From: CAVRXQ01 sp963831155
Lineage (GTDB): Bacteria > Actinomycetota > Acidimicrobiia > Acidimicrobiales > Bog-793
Length of the DNA: 64,000 nt
Assembly: GCA_963831155.1 (NCBI GenBank)
Contig: CAWHOY010000008.1
Location: 1 to 64,000, forward strand
Direction of reading: 5' to 3'
Under the pieces are notes generated by a model. It was not told where the DNA came from and searched no databases. It saw only the letters and a list, made by a program, of their open reading frames with translations. Positions 52,917 to 61,197 of the stretch are shown here, one piece after another. A program made the position numbers and the translations under genes. Every line of letters begins with the position of its first letter. The stretch's first letter is position 1.

Positions 52917-54335
52917 GTGATAACGAGCGCGCCCCGGTTCTTCGACCGCGAGCTGGAGACCCTCGATGCCGACGAGATCCGAAAGGTGCAGGACCGACTC
53001 GTCGACGAGACCCTCGAGGCCGTCCGCGCGAACACCTTCTTCGAATCGCGGTATTCGCGCGACCGCGTCGCTCTCGACCGCGTCCATGGCGTGGCGGGCC
53101 TTCGTGAACTCCCGATCGTACGAAAGGCCGACATGCTCGAGGACCTTGCCGAGCACCCGCCGTACGGTCGAAGGCTCGGGGTTGCACTCGAATCCATCGT
53201 GAACGTCGTCGAATCGAGCGGAACGAGCACCGCAGGACGCGAGGTGCAGGCGCTCGACGCCGCTGATCTTGAGGCGTTGCTCAGCAGCGAAAAGGTCGGT
53301 TTCATCTGGGCGGGCGCGACTGAAGGAACGGTCGTCGCGCTTCATTTCCCTGTCGGGATGACGGCAGCAGGGTACTGGTGGACCATCGCGCTGTACGGCC
53401 TTGGTTGCAACACGCTCCGCCTCGGGGGCCAGCGCACGAAGCAGCGTCTTGAGTGCATGAAGAACTACGGCGTCGAGCAGATGGTCCTTGGGAGCCATTA
53501 CCTTGAGCGACTGACCTTTCTCGCCTCGACGCACGGCTACGAGCCGACGAGAGACTTCCCTCGCCTCGCTTCGATCCTCGTGTCGGGAGGCGGCTGGAGT
53601 ATCGAATCCGCCGAGCGGTGGTCGGCGATTTGGGGAGCCACGCTTTACGAGCAATACGGGAGCAGCCAGCGGTGCATCGCCTGGTCTTGCGAACAGGGGA
53701 TGGTCGACCGGGGCCGACGCGGCGTCGTCCACGGACTGCCGCACCATTACGTCTTTGAAGTGATCGACCCCGACACCGGCGATCACGTCGATGAGGGCGC
53801 CGAAGGGGAGATCGTCCTCACCGTGCTCGGACGACGTGCGATGCCGCTTGTCCGGTACGGCACGGGCGACCGGGCGGTGTTCCGTACCGGCGCTTCGTGT
53901 TCGTGCGGGCGCCACTTCGACGGGATCGAGGCCGGATCGGTTGGGCGCTTCGACGACATGTTGCGGGTGCGGGATCGCAACCTCTGGCCCGACGAGGTCG
54001 ACCGCATCGTGCTGTCGACCCCCTCCGTTCTCGACTACGCAGCCGCGGCGTGGATCGACGAAATCGCGCAGGTGCGGTTGTCGATGAGCCTGGCGTTGGA
54101 ACCGACCGTTGGCACGCGGACGATCGAGCCCATCATCAGCGAAGTGTCGGCGCGGCTTCGCGAGGAGACGGGACTCCGCTTCGAGCTCGTGGCGCGGGTG
54201 CTCGGCACCCGTGAGGTCGACGAAACCGCGCTCATCGACACCAAGCCCCGACGATGGTCGGACCTGCGCGCGACGCCCGGCGTCGCGCCGACTTGGGTTG
54301 TTGACGTGCCCAGTCCGCAGGTGGAGGTGCCTTGA
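52917..54335 (+). CDS. PaaK-like (phenylacetate-CoA ligase family) adenylating enzyme
   Basis: A 472-residue protein from the GTG at 52917, of the length expected for PaaK. The ATP-binding region is VVESSGTSTAGREVQ (about residue 97), YGSSQRCIAW is the A5-type motif, VRYGTGDRAVFRTGASCSCGR includes the A7-like region with a Cys-x-Cys pair and VGRFDDMLRVRDRNLWPDEVD matches the phenylacetate ligase end. It activates an aromatic or other carboxylic acid with ATP and CoA. It lies between the nicotinamidase and the isochorismatase genes on the same strand but with larger gaps, so a common operon is uncertain. Confidence 0.82.
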   Translation: MITSAPRFFDRELETLDADEIRKVQDRLVDETLEAVRANTFFESRYSRDRVALDRVHGVAGLRELPIVRKADMLEDLAEHPPYGRRLGVALESIVNVVESSGTSTAGREVQALDAADLEALLSSEKVGFIWAGATEGTVVALHFPVGMTAAGYWWTIALYGLGCNTLRLGGQRTKQRLECMKNYGVEQMVLGSHYLERLTFLASTHGYEPTRDFPRLASILVSGGGWSIESAERWSAIWGATLYEQYGSSQRCIAWSCEQGMVDRGRRGVVHGLPHHYVFEVIDPDTGDHVDEGAEGEIVLTVLGRRAMPLVRYGTGDRAVFRTGASCSCGRHFDGIEAGSVGRFDDMLRVRDRNLWPDEVDRIVLSTPSVLDYAAAAWIDEIAQVRLSMSLALEPTVGTRTIEPIISEVSARLREETGLRFELVARVLGTREVDETALIDTKPRRWSDLRATPGVAPTWVVDVPSPQVEVP

Positions 54336-54378
54336 CGCTCGCGGCGCGGCCCAGGTATTTTGCAGGCCCACAAGTAAA

Positions 54379-54395
54379 TCCTGAGTCAGGACTCA
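54379..54395. promoter_or_regulatory. Overlapping palindromes upstream of the BMP2 operon
   Basis: TCCTGAGTCAGGA is a perfect 6-1-6 palindrome, and a second one (GAGTCAGGACTC) overlaps it. They lie about 75 bp upstream of the isochorismatase-like start, in the only non-coding gap at the head of this long operon, so an operator is plausible. A GGCGGTGGGGCTTACCCCGCC hairpin follows at 54403-54423. Confidence 0.35.
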
Positions 54396-54464
54396 CGTCT
54401 ATGGCGGTGGGGCTTACCCCGCCCGAGAAGACGCGTGCGTGACGAACACCGAGGGGGGGAGCGC

Positions 54465-55178
54465 GTGGAGCGTTACCGCGTCGATCCGGATTCGACCGCC
54501 CTCGTCGTCGTCGACATGACGAACGACTTTCTCGAACCGGGCGTCCCCCAGGAATGCCCTGCTGGACGTGAGATCGTTCCCCGGCTCGCGCTGCTCATCG
54601 AGGAGTGCCGCCGAGCTGGCATCGTCGTGTTGTACACCTCGCACATGCACCGCGCCGACGGCAGCGACATGGGACGCATGGCGGACTCGTTCACGCACCT
54701 CGTCGACGCCGAGCGACGCCCGATCACCTTGATCGAGGGAACCCGCGGCGTCGAGGTGGTGGACCAACTCGCCCCGGCTCCGGGGGAGATCGTCATCCGG
54801 AAGTCCCGCTACAGCGCCTTTTACAACACCGATCTTGAGACGGTGCTCCGCAACAAGGGTGTCACGACGCTCATCATCGGTGGCGTGGCGACGAACATCT
54901 GCTGCGAATCGACGGCGCGAGACGCGATGTTTCGCGATTACGGGGTGATTTTCCTCGCCGACGGGAACGCAACGCTCGATCTGCCCGATCTCGGTTGGGG
55001 GCCGATCGACCACGATGAGGTGCAACGCGTCGTGCTCTCGACGCTTGCCGCTGGGTTCTGCGAGGTCGCAGGGGTTGACGATGTCATCTCTCGCGTTCGA
55101 GCGGCTGGCGACGCGGCGGGACCCTCCGATGAAGGCTCGTCGGTGGGTGTCGGCGCCGGAGTCGAAAGTCCGCGCTAG
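54465..55178 (+). CDS. Isochorismatase-family cysteine hydrolase
   Basis: A 237-residue protein from the GTG at 54465; GAGGGGGGAG sits just upstream, and a GTG at 54435 is possible. Catalytic residues: Asp in LVVVDMTNDFLEPG, Lys in VIRKSRYSAFYNT, and Cys in IGGVATNICCESTARDAMF. The layout fits N-carbamoylsarcosine amidase or ureidoacrylate/peroxyureidoacrylate amidohydrolases, which cut N-carbamoyl groups in creatinine and pyrimidine breakdown. It is the first gene of the operon with the second BMP importer, which suggests uptake of a carbamoyl- or amide-containing compound. Confidence 0.85.
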   Translation: MERYRVDPDSTALVVVDMTNDFLEPGVPQECPAGREIVPRLALLIEECRRAGIVVLYTSHMHRADGSDMGRMADSFTHLVDAERRPITLIEGTRGVEVVDQLAPAPGEIVIRKSRYSAFYNTDLETVLRNKGVTTLIIGGVATNICCESTARDAMFRDYGVIFLADGNATLDLPDLGWGPIDHDEVQRVVLSTLAAGFCEVAGVDDVISRVRAAGDAAGPSDEGSSVGVGAGVESPR

Positions 55179-55263
55179 CACGGGCAACACGCTCGCGAGA
55201 GTTATGAGGTGTAGAGGTCGGAAGGTTCCAGACAATCAGCAGTTCCAACAAGGAGGGTGGAGC

Positions 55264-56424
55264 ATGACCTTTAGAGCGAAGGCGCCGAGACGCGGGCGGT
55301 TCGCGGGTTTGACGCGTGTCGCGATGGTCCTGGGTGCGCTCTCGATCGTGGTTGCAGGGTCGGCGGCAGGCGCGTCCGCGTCGGTGTCGAACACGTCGCA
55401 CCGCGCGCAGGGGTCGAAGGCGAGCACGGTCGGGCTGAAGACCGGGTGGATCTACGACGGCTCAGTCGCTGACAAGGGCTACGACGAGGAGTGGTATCTC
55501 GCGCAGACGTATCTCGAGAAGAACCTTGGGATCACAGCGACGTACACGCAGAACACGCCGTATACGAGTCAGTGGACCACGACCGGCGAGACCATGGCCG
55601 CGGCGGGCGCGAAGATTCTCTATGACCCGGGCGACGGCGGGTCTCTCTTCTACGCGGCGTGTGCGAAGTACCCGAAAGTTGCGTGCATTGAGAGCAACGG
55701 CGTGAAGCCGTTCCCGAACAACGTCGTCTCGCTCTACGACGAGAACTGGCTGCCGGCGTATCTCGAAGGCATGGCTGCGGGCATGCTCACGAAGACCGGC
55801 AAGATCGGCTTTCTTGCCGCCTTTTCCGACCTGCCGGCGCCGGTGAACGAGACGCTGAACGCGCTCGTCCTCGGCTGCCAGGCGACGCACCCCGGCTGTA
55901 AGGCACTCGTCGAAGTCGTGAACTCCTGGTACGACCCGCCGAAGGAGACGGAGGATGCGAACGCGCTCATTGACGCGGGAGCCGACGTCATCGGATCCAC
56001 CGAGAATGACCCGGTCGCGGTCGAAGTCGCACAGAAGCGCCACGTCTGGGGACTCGGGAGCTGGGGCAACGGCGTGGCGTCGGGACCAGACGCCTTCGTC
56101 ACCTCCCAGATCATCGACTGGGCTCCGGCGCTTGAGCAGCTCACCAAGGAGGTCGCCGCCGGCACGTTCCACGGCAACCGGATCGAGGTGTTCGGGTTCG
56201 GACCCGGCCTAACGCTCGCCCCATGGGGCCCGAAGGTCCCAAAGTCGGTCCAGACGAAGGTCGACGCCGCCTACGCACAGATGCGCGCCGGTAAGAACTT
56301 CTTCTGCGGCCCGATCTACGACACCACTGGCAAGCTGCGCGTGCCGAAGGGCACGTGCCTGAGCACGCTGTACATCTACGACCAGTGGAACTGGTACGTG
56401 CGCGGCGTGACGATCAGCAAGTAG
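55264..56424 (+). CDS. BMP-family substrate-binding protein (second importer)
   Basis: A 386-residue secreted protein from the ATG at 55264, with AAGGAGGG upstream. The signal peptide (RFAGLTRVAMVLGALSIVVAG) is followed by an Ala-rich ASA region; no lipobox Cys is seen. Mature motifs include VGLKTGWIYDGSVADKGYDEEW and KIGFLAAFSDLPAPVNE, plus DAGADVIGSTENDPVAVEVA, the PBP1-ABC/BMP layout of purine-nucleoside-type receptors. It is distant from the first BMP protein, so the two importers likely have different ligands. It starts a four-gene transporter block. Confidence 0.88.
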   Translation: MTFRAKAPRRGRFAGLTRVAMVLGALSIVVAGSAAGASASVSNTSHRAQGSKASTVGLKTGWIYDGSVADKGYDEEWYLAQTYLEKNLGITATYTQNTPYTSQWTTTGETMAAAGAKILYDPGDGGSLFYAACAKYPKVACIESNGVKPFPNNVVSLYDENWLPAYLEGMAAGMLTKTGKIGFLAAFSDLPAPVNETLNALVLGCQATHPGCKALVEVVNSWYDPPKETEDANALIDAGADVIGSTENDPVAVEVAQKRHVWGLGSWGNGVASGPDAFVTSQIIDWAPALEQLTKEVAAGTFHGNRIEVFGFGPGLTLAPWGPKVPKSVQTKVDAAYAQMRAGKNFFCGPIYDTTGKLRVPKGTCLSTLYIYDQWNWYVRGVTISK

Positions 56425-56466
56425 GCGTCATCTGCTCGGCGTCGGCGTGGCAGTTGTGATGGGGAG

Positions 56467-58086
56467 GTGAACACCGTCGATACCGGGTCGGCCGCGTTGC
56501 GAGCCGGGGTTGACCGCGCGAACGCCGCCAAGTTGCAGTTGCGAGGGATTCGGAAGTCGTTCGGGCTGCTCGAAGCGGTCCGCGGCGTCGACTTTGACTG
56601 CTACGCCGGCGAGGTCCACTCGATCCTCGGGGAGAACGGCGCCGGGAAGTCGACGCTGATGAAAATTGTCGCCGGCGTGTTGTCACCCGACGCAGGGGAG
56701 ATGTGGCTCGACGGGGACGCCTATCGGCCGCCTTCACCCAAGCACGCGATGCGCCGCGGGGTGGGGATGGTGCACCAGGACTACCAGCTGGTGTCGCGGT
56801 TCAGCGTCGCCGAGAACCTTTTCGTCGGCTGGGAGGGAGCGACCCGGATCGCGAGCGTCGGGTCGCTCGCAGCCCAGGCGGCCACGATGATCGGGCGGTA
56901 CGGCTTCGGGCTCGACCCGATTGCCAAGGTTCATGACCTCTCCGTTGGAGAGCAGCAGCGCGTCGCCATCCTGCGTGCGCTCATCCGGGGCGCCTCGGTC
57001 CTCATTCTCGACGAGCCGACGGCGACACAAACCCCTCAGGAGGTGGAAGCCCTCTTCGGGGTCATGCGCAACCTCGCCGACGACGGCCGGGCGGTCCTGT
57101 TCATCACGCACAAGCTGCGCGAGGTCCTTGCGGTCTCGGATCGGGTCAGCGTGTTTCGGTCTGGCGCGCGCGTCGCGACGCTTCCGGTTGGAGAATGTGA
57201 CGAGCGCCTGCTCGCCAGGGAGATGCTCGGTCGAGACGTCGATCCGCCGCTCAAGGGGTGGGCGCCGCGACGCGCAGAGCGAAAGATGACGCTCCAGGTC
57301 GACGCCATCACCGTGCGCGACGCGCACGGATCGATCGTCGTCGACTCGGTGTCCCTCGGCGTTAGCTCGCACGAGATCGTCGGGATCGCCGGCGTCGCCG
57401 GCAACGGCCAGCGAGAACTCTCCGAGGCCGTGACCGGGGTGCGGCCTGTCGATTCCGGAAGGGTGTCGGTGCGCGGCGAGGATCTCACCGGCAAGGACGC
57501 CGCGGCGTTCGTGCGCAACGGCGTCGGCTACATTCCGGAGGACCGCCTAACGGCGGGGATGATCTTGCGCGAGTCGGTCGCGCACAACGCGATCATGAAG
57601 GCGCTCCACATCGAGTCGGATCGGTCACGCCTGACTCGCGGCGTCTGGCTCCGACGCAACGAGATCGACCATTTCGCCAAACAGGTTCTTTCCGAAGGGC
57701 AGGTGTCGACGAACGATCCGAAGGTGAAAGTCGGCAACCTTTCGGGAGGCAACATCCAGCGGCTCCTCGTCGCCCGAGAGCTCCGCGCAGCGCGCCACGC
57801 TCTCGTGGCGGTCCACCCGACGCGCGGGCTCGATGTCGGTGCGACCGAGCGGGTCTGGCGCATCCTGCTCGGCGCGCGCGACGAAGGAGTCGGAGTGCTC
57901 CTGATCTCTGAGGACCTCGACGAGGTTCTCAGTCTTTCCGACCGGATCCTCGTCTTTTCCACAGGGCGCATCGTGGGCGAACTCGACAACACCGGGACGC
58001 CACCGTCACGCGAGCACCTCGGCATACTGATGGGAGGCTCCCACCAGCCGGTCGCTGGGGCGGCGGTCACGCGCGCAAGGACGTGA
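56467..58086 (+). CDS. BMP-type ABC importer ATPase (second importer)
   Basis: A 539-residue duplicated ATPase, GTG start at 56467 placed directly after a GGGGAG (an internal start is possible). NBD1 has Walker A LGENGAGKSTLMK and a somewhat degenerate signature LSVGEQQRVAILRAL, with Walker B VLILDEPTATQT. NBD2 has GVAGNGQRELSE at the degenerate P-loop, signature NLSGGNIQRLLVARE and AVHPTRGLDVG. It ends with GTGA overlapping the first permease. Same architecture as the other importer's ATPase at 29403-31052. Confidence 0.9.
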   Translation: MNTVDTGSAALRAGVDRANAAKLQLRGIRKSFGLLEAVRGVDFDCYAGEVHSILGENGAGKSTLMKIVAGVLSPDAGEMWLDGDAYRPPSPKHAMRRGVGMVHQDYQLVSRFSVAENLFVGWEGATRIASVGSLAAQAATMIGRYGFGLDPIAKVHDLSVGEQQRVAILRALIRGASVLILDEPTATQTPQEVEALFGVMRNLADDGRAVLFITHKLREVLAVSDRVSVFRSGARVATLPVGECDERLLAREMLGRDVDPPLKGWAPRRAERKMTLQVDAITVRDAHGSIVVDSVSLGVSSHEIVGIAGVAGNGQRELSEAVTGVRPVDSGRVSVRGEDLTGKDAAAFVRNGVGYIPEDRLTAGMILRESVAHNAIMKALHIESDRSRLTRGVWLRRNEIDHFAKQVLSEGQVSTNDPKVKVGNLSGGNIQRLLVARELRAARHALVAVHPTRGLDVGATERVWRILLGARDEGVGVLLISEDLDEVLSLSDRILVFSTGRIVGELDNTGTPPSREHLGILMGGSHQPVAGAAVTRART

Positions 58087-59330
58087 GTGCACCGGTGACC
58101 GCCATCGACGACGTCCGCGTGCTCCGCCGCCGCGGCTTCGGGTCGGTTGGAACTCGGTGGACCTGGATCCGCGAGGAGGCATCCGAGACACGCAGTTGGG
58201 TTTACCGACTGATCGCGATCGCGCTCGCGCTTGCGATGGCGGCGGTCTACCTTGTGACGACGGTCCACGTGCCCGATGTACTCGGTCTCGTGCTTCGCAC
58301 GACGTTTACGACGCAGCCCGGCCTGCAAGAGCTCGTCGTGCTCGCGACACCGTTTTTCCTCACAGCACTCGCCGCGCAGATCCCGCTGCGCGTCGGGCTG
58401 TGGAACATCGGTGGCGAGGGGCAATTCTTCGCTGGCGCCTGGCTCGCCTGCGCGTTCGCGTTTGCGCTGCCACATGCCCCAGGCGCGCTCTTGATCATCG
58501 GGATGCTCGTCGCCGGTGCCATCGGCGGGGCGCTCTGGGTCACGATACCGATGCTCGCCAAGGCCTTCTTGAACGTCAACGAGATCATCACGACGCTGAT
58601 GCTCAACCTCGTCGTCGTCTCCTGGGTCGCATACTGGATCACGGGACCGTGGCAGTACCCGTCCTCGCAGGGCGGCACGATCGAGAGTCGCTTTCTTCCC
58701 GTGCAGTCGCATCTCCCGCTCGTCCATCTCGCGGGTGGCCTCGATTCAGGACTGATCATCGCCGTCGGGATCACGATCGTCGTGGGGGTGGTCGTCCGCT
58801 ATTCGATCTTCGGCTATCGAACGCTCGTTGTCGGCTCCGGTCGCGCCGTCGCGTCGTTTGCCGGAGTGCCCGTGCGGCGGATGATCGCGATCAGCTTCCT
58901 CCTCGGCGGCGCGCTCGCCGGGATCGGGGGCGTCCTCCAGCTCGTCGGCAACTCCTACCAGCTGACGCCGGGCCTTTCCAACAACACCGGCTACCTCGGG
59001 ATCGCCGTCGCCGTCCTGGCCGGCGGCTCGATCCTCGGCGTCATCGTCATGTCGTGTCTGCTCGCGGTGATCATGTCGGTCGGACAGGCCGTCCAGATCT
59101 ACGGCGTCTCGTCGGAGGACGTCTTCATCTTGATCGGCGTCCTCCTCCTCCTCGCCACGATCGCCGAGGTCGCAGCCCACCACCGACTGGTGCGACGACC
59201 GGCCGATGTCAGCCTGGACCTGGTGCCCGTCGCCGGCGTCGGCGCGCCCGGCGAGCGAGTCGTCCCGCTGAATTCGAGGGGCGAAGTGGCGGCACCGTCG
59301 ACGGTCGCGCGCGACGTCGAGGAAGCCTGA
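58083..59330 (+). CDS. BMP-type ABC importer permease 1 (second importer)
   Basis: A 415-residue membrane protein, GTG overlapping the ATPase stop. It begins with a charged cytoplasmic region, then the helix LIAIALALAMAAVYLVTTVHV and the permease signature LRVGLWNIGGEGQFFAGAWLA. An ATPase-contact loop has LVVGSGRAVASFAGVPVRR, and several helices follow (AIGGALWVTIPMLAKAF, GSILGVIVMSCLLAVIM). A hydrophilic C-terminal tail of about 60 residues is longer than usual. Intact, unlike the corresponding gene of the first importer. Confidence 0.88.
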   Translation: MSAPVTAIDDVRVLRRRGFGSVGTRWTWIREEASETRSWVYRLIAIALALAMAAVYLVTTVHVPDVLGLVLRTTFTTQPGLQELVVLATPFFLTALAAQIPLRVGLWNIGGEGQFFAGAWLACAFAFALPHAPGALLIIGMLVAGAIGGALWVTIPMLAKAFLNVNEIITTLMLNLVVVSWVAYWITGPWQYPSSQGGTIESRFLPVQSHLPLVHLAGGLDSGLIIAVGITIVVGVVVRYSIFGYRTLVVGSGRAVASFAGVPVRRMIAISFLLGGALAGIGGVLQLVGNSYQLTPGLSNNTGYLGIAVAVLAGGSILGVIVMSCLLAVIMSVGQAVQIYGVSSEDVFILIGVLLLLATIAEVAAHHRLVRRPADVSLDLVPVAGVGAPGERVVPLNSRGEVAAPSTVARDVEEA

Positions 59331-59339
59331 GGACGAGGC

Positions 59340-60266
59340 GTGCACACCTTCGAGCTCTACTTCGCGGCCGCGATCCTCGCTGGCACGCCGCTGCTGCTCG
59401 CCGCGACTGGCGAGCTGCTCGGCGAGACCGTGGGCCTGTTGAACATCGGTATCGAGGGATTGATGTTGATGGGGGCTGTGACCGGCGTCGTCGTGACCCT
59501 CCACACCCACAACCCAGAGCTCGGGCTCCTCTTCGGCGCCCTCGTCGGGGCGGCGTTCCTCCTCTTTTTCTATGCGCTACCGGTGGTCGTGCTCGGGACC
59601 GAACAGGTCCTGCCCGGCTTCGGCGTGTGGTTCGTCGGACTCGGACTCTCCCAATTGATCGGCAACAGCTACGAGAACACGACGGTCGCGAGTCGGTCGA
59701 CCATCGTTGGCCTGCCCGGTATCGACCGCCTACCGGTCGTGAAGGAGCTCGTCGGCCAGTACCCCTGGCCGGTGTACCTGGCGTTCGTCCTGCCATTCGT
59801 CGTCGCCTGGATGCTGAGCCGGACGCGTCACGGGCGGAACCTGCGCGCGATCGGCGAGGACCCGACCGCGGCGTCGGCCGGCGCCGGGATTGCGGTACGT
59901 CCGTGGCGCGTCGTGTACGTCGGGGTGAACGGTCTCCTCGGCGGTTTCGCGGGCGCGGTGCTTGCCGTCATCGCGATCGGCGAATGGGGGCCCGACGTCA
60001 CCGCCGGTCGCGGCTTCATCGCGTTGGCCGTCGTCATCTTCTCCGGATGGCGGTCGATGCGCCTAATCATCGGCGCCTACGTCTTCGGCGGACTGCTGAT
60101 CCTCGCCGACCTCGGCGGCGCGCTCGCCTGGCCCGTGTCGTCGGACTTCCTCGACATGATGCCGTACCTCGGAGCCGTCCTGATCCTCATCGGCTGGGCG
60201 TTGCGCGCCCGCGCCGGCGGGGCGGCGCCGGCTTCGCTCGGTCTGCGGCTGAAGAGGGCAGGGTGA
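59340..60266 (+). CDS. BMP-type ABC importer permease 2 (second importer)
   Basis: A 308-residue membrane protein. The signature GETVGLLNIGIEGLMLMGAVTG follows the first helix, HGRNLRAIGEDPTAASAGAGI forms the ATPase-contact loop, and hydrophobic segments such as FLLFFYALPVVVLG and FIALAVVIFSGW complete the membrane domain. The gene begins nine bases after permease 1 and completes the importer. It parallels 27227-28138 of the first importer in layout. Confidence 0.88.
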   Translation: MHTFELYFAAAILAGTPLLLAATGELLGETVGLLNIGIEGLMLMGAVTGVVVTLHTHNPELGLLFGALVGAAFLLFFYALPVVVLGTEQVLPGFGVWFVGLGLSQLIGNSYENTTVASRSTIVGLPGIDRLPVVKELVGQYPWPVYLAFVLPFVVAWMLSRTRHGRNLRAIGEDPTAASAGAGIAVRPWRVVYVGVNGLLGGFAGAVLAVIAIGEWGPDVTAGRGFIALAVVIFSGWRSMRLIIGAYVFGGLLILADLGGALAWPVSSDFLDMMPYLGAVLILIGWALRARAGGAAPASLGLRLKRAG

Positions 60267-60321
60267 GCCATCGCGTGGCGGCCGGGATCGGCGGGATCGA
60301 CAGGAAAGGAAGGCAAGCGAC

Positions 60322-60744
60322 GTGATCATCACGCATCTCGACAAGGAGGAGCTCCTGCAGCGCGAGCCGACCGTCTTCGGCGGCTTGTCACCTGGCGACA
60401 AGGAGTCGTTCCGCCTGTCCTTTCCGATCAACGACCCCCAAGGGGTCGTCTGTTGGGAGGCGTTCGATGCCGGGCGCTCAACGGAGTGGTCGTTCTGGCA
60501 CGCCGAGTTCCACGTCTGTATGGCGGGTTCGGCCGAGGTCACCTACACGCTGCCTCCGAATCACCAGGAGGTTCTCACGACGTCGATCCGCGAGGGTGAC
60601 GCGTTGCTCATCCTCGCCGGTACACGGGCACGTTTCGACGTTCCCGACGACGAGCCGTACGTGCACGTGTCGCTCTTCCAACCTCGTTACGAGTACGCGA
60701 AGTACCTGCTCGACAAGAGGTACGACGCCCTCGACCGCCGCTAG
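60322..60744 (+). CDS. Cupin-like protein
   Basis: A 140-residue single-domain protein following the importer in the same direction. It contains FGGLSPGDKESFRLSFP, then AEFHVCMAGSAEVTYTLPP and the GDALLILAGTRARFDVPDDEP turn, which fit the beta-barrel of a cupin. Metal-binding residues are less clear than in the cupin at 26468 (His in HAEFH, Glu in AEVTY). It may modify or protect the imported substrate. It is separated from the DUF35 gene by 69 bp. Confidence 0.65.
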   Translation: MIITHLDKEELLQREPTVFGGLSPGDKESFRLSFPINDPQGVVCWEAFDAGRSTEWSFWHAEFHVCMAGSAEVTYTLPPNHQEVLTTSIREGDALLILAGTRARFDVPDDEPYVHVSLFQPRYEYAKYLLDKRYDALDRR

Positions 60745-60813
60745 CGATGTCCGGAGACGCGGCGCCCGGGGCGTCGGACTGATCGGAGACGGATGGACCC
60801 TGATCACCGAGCG

Positions 60814-61197
60814 ATGAACACGACCGAAAAGAACGAGCGGCGGTCGCCGGTTGTCCTTCGTTGTCGCGCTTGCGGGCGCGTCGCTCTTGCGGGGCGCGTG
60901 TGCTCCGCCTGCGGCGCATCGCTTGAAGAGAGCGGGATCGCGCCCGTCGGCGAGGTGCTCGCGGTCACGACGGTCGAGCGCGTGCCCGAAGACGTCGTCT
61001 TCACGCCGCCGTACGCGATCGCTCTCGTTCGGCTGAGCGAGGGGGCCGAAACGTTCGCTGTCGCCGATCCCGCCGGGAAGCTCGGCATCGGCGACGGCGT
61101 CACCCTTGAGCAAGAGCGCGCGGTGAGAGCTGGCGAGGTCACGGCTTTCGTCCGAGTCCGCCGCCAAGACCCGCCCGCGGAAGCCAGCGCGCCGTGA
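60814..61197 (+). CDS. Zn-ribbon and OB-fold (DUF35-type) protein
   Basis: A 127-residue protein from the ATG at 60814. Four cysteines of a zinc ribbon are present: LRCRACGRVALAG, then RVCSACGASLEE. The remaining part with VGEVLAVTTVERVP, a PPYAIALVRL strand and GDGVTLEQE is an OB-fold. Such proteins partner thiolase-like enzymes, channel acyl-CoA or assist assembly, and are encoded immediately upstream of them, as here. The stop overlaps the thiolase start (GTGA). Confidence 0.85.
   Translation: MNTTEKNERRSPVVLRCRACGRVALAGRVCSACGASLEESGIAPVGEVLAVTTVERVPEDVVFTPPYAIALVRLSEGAETFAVADPAGKLGIGDGVTLEQERAVRAGEVTAFVRVRRQDPPAEASAP

Noticed and set aside
52830..54371. 513-codon minus-strand open frame opposite the PaaK-like gene
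   Set aside because: No domain can be seen and it is an antisense shadow of a well-supported ligase.
58157..60325. 722-codon open frame on the plus strand across both permeases
   Set aside because: The product is Arg- and Ala-rich and out of frame with two clear membrane proteins; it is a codon-bias shadow in high-GC DNA.
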